DNA of 5,545 nt from positions 1 through 5,545 of the forward strand of contig VFHG01000024.1 in NCBI GenBank assembly GCA_009392075.1, written 5' to 3'. This stretch comes from SAR202 cluster bacterium (lineage in GTDB: Bacteria > Chloroflexota > Dehalococcoidia > UBA3495). The translations under genes were made by a program, and so were the position numbers. Below, piece after piece: positions 1 through 4,909 of the stretch (within the stretch, counting starts at the first letter, position 1; the number at the start of each line of letters is the position of its first letter). The notes below the pieces were generated by a model. It was not told the origin of the DNA, did no database searches, and worked only from the letters and a program-made list of their open reading frames with translations.

Positions 1-284
1 AAAAGCTGGAAATACTGGAGAGTGGTCTCGCTCCAACTGTTGCCAACCTGATGGCCGTTGGGCCCATTCAGAGAGCGGCTTTGCCATTCGGCGCCCGCAT
101 AAGATGCCACAGCCACTCCCAGCCCTGCTATGAGGAGCGCGCCGCCGACGTAAGTCAGAGGCTCAAGCACCCAGAGGGAGTCGGAGAGATTGTCCCCGAT
201 GAGCGGTGCAAGGATAAGACATAGGATGCCGCCGAGGGCGATAACCCCACCGCTGATCTTGATCGATGTGAACAGTCTGTTCAT
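1..284 (-). CDS. Two-helix membrane protein, N-terminal part (cut by left edge)
   Basis: The frame starts with ATG at 284 and stays open through 94 codons to the window edge, so the C-terminus is missing. The N-terminus begins MNRLFTSIKISGG. Two hydrophobic stretches follow, at about residues 11-28 and 47-64, separated by a short acidic loop (GDNLSDSLWVLEP). After the second helix comes a hydrophilic segment (residues about 66-94) without a motif I recognise. The start codon overlaps the stop codon of the response regulator in an ATGA, and there is no Shine-Dalgarno site of its own, which points to translational coupling. Response-regulator genes often precede their sensor kinase, so a membrane histidine kinase or another membrane partner is possible, but no kinase motif is visible in the part present. 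The reading frame and membrane topology are well supported; the function is unknown. Confidence 0.75.
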   Translation of the reverse strand, partial: MNRLFTSIKISGGVIALGGILCLILAPLIGDNLSDSLWVLEPLTYVGGALLIAGLGVAVASYAGAEWQSRSLNGPNGHQVGNSWSETTLQYFQL

Positions 285-1069
285 GGCTTGGGCGGCACCA
301 GCCGGTATCCCTGGTCCCTGACGTTTAAAATCAGTTCAGACGGGCCGAACCGGGTGTTCATGGCCTTGCCGATAGCGTCCTTGATCTCTCGGATCCTCAC
401 CCGCAACGAAGCCCGCGGGTCTTCCCCTTCAGAGTAACGTTCTAGGCGTGCAAAAGCCACTAATTCACCTGGGCTGCGATACCAGGAGGTGGCTAGTTCG
501 CAGAATATCTCAAATTTCATGCCTTGGATGTCCAACGCCGGCTCACGGTTGTCGCCGGACCCGATATAGACCAGCCGGGAGCCGACGTCCACCAATATCT
601 GAGGCCCTATCGGTATGGACTCAGGAGCGGTGCCAATCAGGCGCCTGAGCCGCAACACTACTTCGTCTGGGCTGGCCAATTTGTCTATGAAATCGACTGG
701 GGAGTCCCATTTCAAAGAGCCGCGGACGGCGGTCTCACGGTCGGGCCCCTGGGCGTATTGGGTGAACATCAAAATCGGGAGTTTGGGCCACCGCTCCACA
801 ACTTCGCCCAGGATACCGAGCCCCCGAAACTGATCGTCACGGTGCTCACCGAACCGGACATCTAGTAATACTGCGTCCGGTAAATCCTGTTCTATCGACC
901 AAAGGGCGGCCGCCTCAAATTCTGCGCCTACTGAATATCCGGATTCGGGCTGGACCACCACGGTCTCCCAGCCCTCCTCATCAAGCCGGCGTCTGACAGC
1001 ACGGAGAATGGCCGACTCCGATTCATCGTCTACTATCAGTATCTTGCGTCCTGTATTGATTTTAGCCAT
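281..1069 (-). CDS. Response regulator: receiver domain plus winged-helix-like C-terminus
   Basis: This 262-residue protein is a phosphorylation-controlled regulator, probably DNA-binding and cytoplasmic. The N-terminal receiver (residues about 8-145) has the core strand ILIVDDE with the acidic pair D14/D15, the likely phosphorylated aspartate D70 (VLLDVRF), the switch threonine T103 (ILMFT) and the conserved lysine K130 (FIDKLAS). All key residues are present, but D15-D70 is about 12 residues longer than in PhoB-like receivers, and the usual proline motif after the aspartate is replaced by FGEHRDD. Residues about 155-262 resemble an OmpR/PhoB winged helix, ending in ILNVRDQGYRLV, which matches the family's terminal hairpin (consensus VRGxGYRL). 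The middle of this domain is not typical. I keep the ATG at 1069 because MAK followed by the first receiver strand is a natural start, although no clear ribosome binding site precedes it. Its stop overlaps the start of the membrane protein gene. It is divergent from the monooxygenase operon and may control it. Confidence 0.88.
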   Translation of the reverse strand: MAKINTGRKILIVDDESESAILRAVRRRLDEEGWETVVVQPESGYSVGAEFEAAALWSIEQDLPDAVLLDVRFGEHRDDQFRGLGILGEVVERWPKLPILMFTQYAQGPDRETAVRGSLKWDSPVDFIDKLASPDEVVLRLRRLIGTAPESIPIGPQILVDVGSRLVYIGSGDNREPALDIQGMKFEIFCELATSWYRSPGELVAFARLERYSEGEDPRASLRVRIREIKDAIGKAMNTRFGPSELILNVRDQGYRLVPPKP

Positions 1070-1131
1070 GATTCGTGTTTGCCGGTGCGAGGATTTTGAT
1101 CAAGGCGCACCCTTTGGCATTCTACGGGTAA

Positions 1132-1140
1132 ATTCTAACA
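1132..1140 (-). promoter_or_regulatory. Candidate extended -10 promoter for the response regulator
   Basis: Read on the minus strand, the sequence is TGTTAGAAT: a TGn extension followed by TAGAAT, one mismatch from TATAAT. No good -35 box lies 16-18 nt upstream, which is tolerated by extended -10 promoters. Transcription would start near 1125 and leave a leader of about 56 nt before the ATG at 1069. This is a motif match only. Confidence 0.4.
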
Positions 1141-1195
1141 AAAACTCGGTTGATTTAGCTGGTGACTTTTGTGTGAGTACGAATCAAAACCGGAT

Positions 1196-1207
1196 GTGAC
1201 CGGTCAC
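1196..1207. promoter_or_regulatory. Perfect 12-bp palindrome, candidate operator
   Basis: GTGACCGGTCAC is its own reverse complement. With one base on each side it reads TGTGA-N4-TCACC, similar to half-sites used by CRP/FNR-family regulators but with a spacer of 4 rather than the usual 6. Its centre lies about 60 bp upstream of the predicted start site of the monooxygenase promoter, a classic position for an activator. It lies between the two divergent promoters. The palindrome is seen directly; its role and its binding protein are inferred. Confidence 0.45.
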
Positions 1208-1227
1208 CGGCGTGATACAGCCTCCGG

Positions 1228-1255
1228 TTGACAATAAATCGTGCCTGCTTAAAAT
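1228..1255 (+). promoter_or_regulatory. Sigma70-type promoter of the monooxygenase-PLP enzyme operon
   Basis: A perfect -35 box TTGACA (1228-1233) is followed after 16 nt by TAAAAT (1250-1255), one mismatch from the -10 consensus. The predicted start is near 1262, giving a leader of about 50 nt to the ATG at 1312. The match is strong for a region otherwise without coding features, and it lies at the expected distance from the gene. Confidence 0.7.
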
Positions 1256-1302
1256 GGGCACAGAAACACCTACAGTACGAAAGGCAAAGTCGAAAAAGTA
1301 AA

Positions 1303-1307
1303 GAGGG
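1303..1307 (+). promoter_or_regulatory. Ribosome binding site fixing the monooxygenase start at 1312
   Basis: GAGGG lies 4 nt before the ATG at 1312, inside a purine-rich stretch. Together with the promoter at 1228-1255 it rules out the longer in-frame start, the TTG at 1228, because that codon is itself part of the -35 box. Confidence 0.65.
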
Positions 1308-1311
1308 AAGG

Positions 1312-2481
1312 ATGATAACCAAATTCGGAAGTCTATTCGCAGGACACGTGGACTTCGAGGACCTGGGCTTCGACGCAACGCCCGTCAATGAACGGCGCCT
1401 AACCGACGAAAGGCTCGCCGGGGTTTTCGATAAGGCCGAAGCGATCGTGCTTAAGATGGAAGACCTGGGCTACGACACCTTCTGGTCTGCCGAGCACCAC
1501 TTCCAGCACGAAGGCTACGAGTGCATCCCCAATCTATTGATGATGTACGTCCATCTTGCCAACTTGACCAAGAATTTGAAGTTTGGCTGTGGGTTCAACG
1601 TCAATCCAATGTGGCATCCGTTACGCTTGGCCGAAGACTACGCCACCGCCGACATCCTAACTGGAGGGCGGGTGATCTTCGGTGTGGGACGGGGTTATCA
1701 CTCACGAGAAGTGGACACCTTTGGAGTGCCCAGCACTGTTACCGATAACGATGCCAACAGGGAAATGTTCGAAGAACAGGTCGAGATAATCATGAAGGCC
1801 TTCAATGAGGAGTCTTTCTCATACAAAGGCAAATTCTATGATCTGCCCCCTGAGGTGCCCTACCGCGGCTATACCTTGAAGGAAATAACACTGGTACCGC
1901 GCCCGCGCACTTTGCCGGTGGAAACATATCAGCCGATCGTTAGCGCCAGCCAAAGAGCCATGGATTTCATGGCGAAACACGGTATCAAGGGCATCATCGG
2001 CGGCGGCGCCGCAGCAGGCGGGGCGCAAGACCAGGTTATTACCCAGTGGCGCGATACCCTAGCAACGCACGGCCGGGAGACCGAGTTGGGTACCGACCTG
2101 ATAATTGGATATAGCATCCAGATAGCCGATACAGAAGACCAGGCGATCAAAGAGGCCACACAGTTCTTCGAAGAGAACATGAAGATGTTTGCTCCTCTTG
2201 GATTTGTCCGAGGACTGTCCGATGACCAGATGGCGGCCTTAGCCCAGGGCTCCTCAAAAGCCAGGTCTGCTCAACTGCCGACGTTGGAAGAGGGCGTTAA
2301 GGCTGGTTCGTGGCTCTGCGGACCCTCGGAGATGGTCACCGACAAACTCCTCGACGTGCAAACCCGATATCCCGGACTGGAGCAAGTTAACGTTGGATCG
2401 GTCATCGGCACGCCCCAGAACGTTATCCTGGAGCAGCTTGAGCGGTTCGGCAAAGAAGTGATGCCCGAGTTTAAGAAATAG
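1312..2481 (+). CDS. Luciferase-like (LLM class) flavin-dependent monooxygenase
   Basis: This 389-residue cytoplasmic enzyme belongs to the bacterial luciferase-like TIM-barrel family, which uses reduced FMN (or F420 in some branches) and oxygen to oxidise organic substrates. Family marks are DTFWSAEHHF (residues 55-64), a glycine-rich core strand with NVNPMWHPLRLAEDYATAD (residues 96-114), and the cofactor-phosphate segment LTGGRVIFGVGRGY (residues 116-129). The C-terminal half contains a GGGAAAGG loop and the typical closing helix (ILEQLERFGKEVMPEF). The length is at the upper end for the family, consistent with a complete protein. The reading frame continues upstream to 1228, but that extension overlaps the promoter, so I start at 1312. 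The PLP enzyme follows after 8 nt, so the two are surely co-transcribed. The substrate is unknown; alkanal, alkanesulfonate and nitrilotriacetate-type oxidations all occur in this superfamily. The general class is secure and the exact reaction is not. Confidence 0.95.
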   Translation: MITKFGSLFAGHVDFEDLGFDATPVNERRLTDERLAGVFDKAEAIVLKMEDLGYDTFWSAEHHFQHEGYECIPNLLMMYVHLANLTKNLKFGCGFNVNPMWHPLRLAEDYATADILTGGRVIFGVGRGYHSREVDTFGVPSTVTDNDANREMFEEQVEIIMKAFNEESFSYKGKFYDLPPEVPYRGYTLKEITLVPRPRTLPVETYQPIVSASQRAMDFMAKHGIKGIIGGGAAAGGAQDQVITQWRDTLATHGRETELGTDLIIGYSIQIADTEDQAIKEATQFFEENMKMFAPLGFVRGLSDDQMAALAQGSSKARSAQLPTLEEGVKAGSWLCGPSEMVTDKLLDVQTRYPGLEQVNVGSVIGTPQNVILEQLERFGKEVMPEFKK

Positions 2482-2489
2482 GTGGTCTT

Positions 2490-3794
2490 ATGACCCAAAA
2501 ACTCACTGAAGCCGAGCTTCTGGAGATCGCCCGCAAGTACAGTTTCAGGAGCCGGATCGACTCCAACACAGTCGCCGGGCCAATCATGGTCTGGGGTCGA
2601 GGCTCAGTTGTCCGGGATGTGAATGGGAAAGAGTACTTGGACTTCAACTCTGGTCAGATGTGCGGCGCCCTGGGCCACAACCATCCCCGCATCGTGCAGG
2701 CGCTTCATGAAAGCGGCGAGACGTTGATCCATAGCCACATGAGCATGTTCAACGACCGGGAGATCATCCTGGCTGGCCGCCTGGCTGAGATCACTCCGGA
2801 GGGCATGGACCGGTCCATGTTCCTAACGTCTGGAAGCGACTCCAACGAAGCGGCTATGGCCATTGCCAAGCGGTTCACCGGGGGGTATGAGATCGCCAGC
2901 CCGGCGGTCAGTTTCCATGGCATGAACGATTCCACCCGGGCCGTGACCTTCTCCGGATGGCATGAGGGCTACGGCCCTTACGCTCCGGGTCACTACCCCA
3001 TCCTGGCGCCGTACGAATACCGCTGCGAGTACTGCAAGGACCGGGGCGGCTGCAACTACACCTGCCTAAATACTAGTTTTGACCTTCTGGACGCCCAGGC
3101 AGACGGCCAGTTGGCGGGCGTGATTACCGAACCTCTGTTTAGCGCCGGCGGCGTCATAGACCTGCCCGAAGGATGGCTACAGGAACTGAAGCGCCGATGC
3201 GAAGAGCGAGGCGCCTTGTTGATCGTGGATGAAGCCCAGACCGGCCTGGCCAAGCTGGGCTCGATGTGGGGTTTTGAACACGAAGGTGTTGTTCCCGATA
3301 TCTTCACCATATCCAAGCATTTCGGAGGAGGCGTGTCCATCAGCGCTACAGTCACCACTGATGAGATAGAGGAGAAAGTCTCGGCCTCCGGGTTGGTGGT
3401 GGGGCACTCTCATTCCAACGATCCTCTGCCGTGCAACGCCGCCATCGCAAGCATAGACATCGTCTTAGAGGAGATGCTGGTTGATGTCTCGCAGCGCATC
3501 GGCGCCTACTGGCGGGAGCATATGAACCGGCTGGCTCAGAAGCATCACATCATAGGAGATATCCGAGGCCGCGGCCTGCTGCAAGGGATCGAGCTTGTGA
3601 CCGATCGGGTCACCCGCGAGCCGGCCTTTGACGAAGGGCGGGCCATCGGGCGGCAATGCCTGGAGGATGGATTGATCTTGAGCGTGCGCCGGAAAGGCTC
3701 CGTGTTCCGGTTCGTGCCGCCGTTTACCACCACGGAAGCCCAACTGGATGAAGCGGCCGATATACTGGACCACGCCATCGCCAGCGTTGTCTAA
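2490..3794 (+). CDS. Class III PLP enzyme, dialkylglycine decarboxylase-like aminotransferase
   Basis: This 434-residue cytoplasmic fold-type I PLP enzyme is close in length and layout to 2,2-dialkylglycine decarboxylase (DGD, about 433 residues), which decarboxylates a 2,2-dialkylglycine and transaminates pyruvate. Visible landmarks are SGQM (54-57, the DGD substrate-site Gln/Met), TSGSDSNEAA (113-122), DEAQTG (247-252, with the PLP-ring aspartate D247 and Q250), the Schiff-base lysine K276 in FTISKHFGGG, and R407 in SVFRFVPP, the carboxylate-binding arginine. Differences from DGD include SFHGM at 141-145, where DGD has SWHGM (ring-stacking Trp), and a four-cysteine segment C179-X2-C182-X5-C188-X3-C192. 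The ATG is preceded by AGGTGG (2480-2485), which overlaps the monooxygenase stop codon. A DGD-like decarboxylase or a related omega-aminotransferase is likely, but the Trp-to-Phe change leaves the true substrate open. Confidence 0.92.
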   Translation: MTQKLTEAELLEIARKYSFRSRIDSNTVAGPIMVWGRGSVVRDVNGKEYLDFNSGQMCGALGHNHPRIVQALHESGETLIHSHMSMFNDREIILAGRLAEITPEGMDRSMFLTSGSDSNEAAMAIAKRFTGGYEIASPAVSFHGMNDSTRAVTFSGWHEGYGPYAPGHYPILAPYEYRCEYCKDRGGCNYTCLNTSFDLLDAQADGQLAGVITEPLFSAGGVIDLPEGWLQELKRRCEERGALLIVDEAQTGLAKLGSMWGFEHEGVVPDIFTISKHFGGGVSISATVTTDEIEEKVSASGLVVGHSHSNDPLPCNAAIASIDIVLEEMLVDVSQRIGAYWREHMNRLAQKHHIIGDIRGRGLLQGIELVTDRVTREPAFDEGRAIGRQCLEDGLILSVRRKGSVFRFVPPFTTTEAQLDEAADILDHAIASVV

Positions 3795-3942
3795 AGTCTG
3801 AGCTAAAGCTTCGGTTATAGGAAACGAAAGAGCCACCCCGTGCAACCAGAATGGCTCCTCGAATTTTGGTGACAACCCGGATGAGGAGACGGGTTATCCT
3901 ACCCACTCATTTAGTGTTTGTTTGTGAATTTTTGACTGTGGC
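3795..3942. other. Convergent intergenic gap
   Basis: This 148-bp stretch lies between the stop codons of the plus-strand PLP enzyme and the minus-strand secreted protein. It holds no credible gene. It contains three overlapping 6-bp inverted repeats (see 3830-3895) but no hairpin followed directly by a T-run, so no intrinsic terminator can be called for either gene. Confidence 0.6.
3830..3895. repeat. Three interleaved short inverted repeats
   Basis: GAGCCA (3830-3835) pairs with TGGCTC (3852-3857). CTCCTC (3855-3860) pairs with GAGGAG (3883-3888). AACCCG (3874-3879) pairs with CGGGTT (3890-3895). The arms of successive pairs overlap or interleave, so not all can form at once. They may help end transcription from both sides, but stems of only 6 bp in this much sequence can also arise by chance. 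Confidence 0.3.
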
Positions 3943-4461
3943 CTACTTAGACGTGGCTCTGAGATTGAGTTCGGCGACCAACTTTTCGATTGTGATAGTT
4001 CCCCCAGCTTCGTCGCGGAGGTGGTCTCCTCCAATCGTGATGAGGTTAGAGAATCCACCGGTCCCGCTCCCCCTCACCATTTGGAATTTGGCGGAAGTGA
4101 AGGCATCCTCGCTACCGGCGATCCAGTCAAACATATCCGCCCTGTAGGTGCCGGTGTTGCCGTGGATGGTGCCGTCGAAGAGGAACGACCCTTTGCATTC
4201 GTTGACCCCTCTGGCGCCTGTGCCTTGGGGGCAAGAGAAATCCACTGCCGCGACCCCCGTCTGGGCACCAATCGTTGTCACGTCTACAGTACCTGCGATG
4301 AACGTCACGCCGTTTTCCGTCGTTGGCGGGCCCGACAAGACCGGGGGAGCAACGGTATAGGAGCCCGCGGACTTATGGACGGCCCCTGCGTCCGCTGAGA
4401 CCGAGCTAAATGTGGCGGTCATTGCCAACACCCCGACGAGCAGCAGGCCGGCAGGAATCAC
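3943..4461 (-). CDS. Small secreted protein, function unknown; 5' end probably frameshifted
   Basis: The frame gives 172 residues from a GTG at 4461. It begins with a hydrophobic segment (residues 2-18) and a likely signal-peptidase site after VSA (residue 23), so the mature protein is exported. The mature part is rich in Gly and Thr with alternating beta-strand-like stretches, two cysteines (C77, C89) that could form a disulfide, and a GSGTGGF motif near residue 131. This loosely recalls small beta-barrel families such as DUF3224 or allene-oxide-cyclase-like proteins, but I would not assign one. The GTG start is poor: it has no ribosome binding site and the signal peptide would lack its usual basic residues. 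In the neighbouring frame, an ATG at 4523 with AAGGAA 6 nt upstream encodes a run ending in PTKK, exactly the missing basic region. One extra A in the A-run at 4467-4472 joins the frames, so the intact gene probably spans 3943-4523. Confidence 0.75.
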   Translation of the reverse strand: MIPAGLLLVGVLAMTATFSSVSADAGAVHKSAGSYTVAPPVLSGPPTTENGVTFIAGTVDVTTIGAQTGVAAVDFSCPQGTGARGVNECKGSFLFDGTIHGNTGTYRADMFDWIAGSEDAFTSAKFQMVRGSGTGGFSNLITIGGDHLRDEAGGTITIEKLVAELNLRATSK

Positions 4462-4523
4462 ATGGATTTTTTGGTTGGCAGGATCCCAGTATTCAATTGT
4501 GTCGTCACGTTAGTGTTTTGCAT
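4458..4523 (-). CDS. Likely true 5' end of the secreted-protein gene, in the shifted frame (21 codons plus stop)
   Basis: An ATG at 4523, with AAGGAA at 4530-4535 and a 6-nt spacer, opens a short frame (MQNTNVTTQL, continuing to PTKKSM, then TGA at 4458-4460). This stop falls across the GTG used as the start of the longer downstream frame. Inserting one A into the six-A run would change the end to PTKKIHVIPAGLLLVGV, a normal signal peptide n-region and hydrophobic core. I therefore read this as the detached beginning of the same gene, not as a separate peptide. The cause may be a mutation, a homopolymer sequencing error or slippage. Confidence 0.45.
   Translation of the reverse strand: MQNTNVTTQLNTGILPTKKSM
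4467..4472 (-). other. Six-A run where the two frames meet
   Basis: On the coding (minus) strand the codons are ACC AAA AAA TCC. A gain of one A in the message, or a -1 ribosomal slip here, moves translation from the ATG-4523 frame into the frame of the secreted protein. The run lacks a full X-XXY-YYZ slippery heptamer because it is preceded by C, so polymerase slippage or a sequence error is more likely than ribosomal slippage. Confidence 0.45.
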
Positions 4524-4525
4524 TT

Positions 4526-4582
4526 TTAGTTCCTTATAATTGTCCGGTTTGTTGTTAGGCGCCGGCTATTTAATTCGTTCAC
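4526..4582 (-). CDS. Possible leader peptide, 18 codons
   Basis: A GTG at 4582 is preceded by AGAGGAGG (4588-4595) with a 5-nt spacer, one of the best ribosome binding sites in the window. The frame reads VNELNSRRLTTNRTIIRN and stops with TAA at 4526-4528, only 2 nt before the ATG at 4523. The layout suggests a translated leader coupled to the secreted-protein gene. The peptide has no recognisable motif, and so short a frame could be accidental. Confidence 0.3.
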   Translation of the reverse strand: MNELNSRRLTTNRTIIRN

Positions 4583-4691
4583 GCTTTCCTCCTCTTCGAT
4601 TTGGCGCGGCCCAAACGTAGGTGCGAGAGGAGAGCACGTTATCAGTGAGGTTGCGTTTTTAGAGAGGGGTCCGCCGAACGAAAAAACAGAG

Positions 4692-4719
4692 GAGGACTAC
4701 GTACTAATACCTGGTCCTC
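4692..4719 (-). terminator. Weak terminator-like hairpin, minus strand
   Basis: GAGGAC (4692-4697) and GTCCTC (4714-4719) form a 6-bp stem with a 16-nt loop. On the minus strand the stem is followed after 5 nt by six T (4681-4686). The large loop and the gap before the T-run make it weak. It could stop leftward antisense transcription coming from the PhnD-like gene. Confidence 0.25.
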
Positions 4720-4742
4720 ACCACGCGCAAAAAACGAACCTG

Positions 4743-4766
4743 TAGACAGACCGGAATGGTCTTCTA
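4743..4766. repeat. Hairpin with 9-bp stem and one bulge
   Basis: TAGA, a bulged C and AGACC (4743-4752) pair across a 5-nt loop (GGAAT) with GGTCT and TCTA (4758-4766). This is the most stable-looking short fold in the gap. No T-run follows on the plus strand. It lies about 90 bp upstream of the PhnD-like promoter and could be a protein-binding site or an RNA element; its role is unknown. Confidence 0.35.
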
Positions 4767-4852
4767 GACTGCAGGGAGTTGGCTTTCGAGACGCGGTTTT
4801 ACTCGGGCCAGAAAAGCTGGTTAATACCCAACGGCCAGAGCGAATTGATTGC

Positions 4853-4861
4853 TGCTATAAT
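4853..4861 (+). promoter_or_regulatory. Consensus extended -10 promoter of the PhnD-like gene
   Basis: TGCTATAAT is a perfect TGnTATAAT. No good -35 box stands at 16-18 nt, which extended -10 promoters can do without. The predicted start is near 4868, giving a leader of about 40 nt before the ATG at 4910. Confidence 0.6.
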
Positions 4862-4897
4862 TCTTCAACACTTCCAGTGGTTCCCAATCGCCCCAAT

Positions 4898-4903
4898 GAG
4901 AGG
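4898..4903 (+). promoter_or_regulatory. Ribosome binding site of the PhnD-like gene
   Basis: GAGAGG lies 6 nt before the ATG at 4910 and decides this start. The frame stays open upstream past the -10 box, but no codon there has a comparable site, and the upstream translation does not look like protein. Confidence 0.65.
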
Positions 4904-4909
4904 TCCGAC

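Larger units (their letters stand above)
4583..4852. other. Non-coding region upstream of two divergent genes
   Basis: About 270 bp without a supported protein gene, lying between the leftward secreted-protein unit and the rightward PhnD-like gene. It contains two inverted repeats (4692-4719 and 4743-4766), several A or T runs, and presumably the leftward promoter, although no convincing -35/-10 pair for that strand could be found. Confidence 0.6.

Noticed and set aside
448..865. Plus-strand open frames opposite the response regulator
   Set aside because: They lie entirely antisense to a gene with clear receiver motifs, and their translations show no domain.
1155..1388. Minus-strand frames across the operon promoter
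   Set aside because: They overlap the promoter and the start of the monooxygenase, and their composition is not protein-like.
3801..3820. Possible terminator after the PLP enzyme (AGCT-AA-AGCT)
   Set aside because: Stem of only 4 bp with a 2-nt loop and no T-run.
3056..3875. Minus-strand frames opposite the PLP enzyme, the longest 136 codons
   Set aside because: Shadow frames of a strongly conserved enzyme; no motifs and no ribosome binding sites.
3851..4398. Plus-strand frames opposite the secreted protein
   Set aside because: No ribosome binding site or domain. The minus strand carries a signal-peptide-like start and a better amino-acid pattern.
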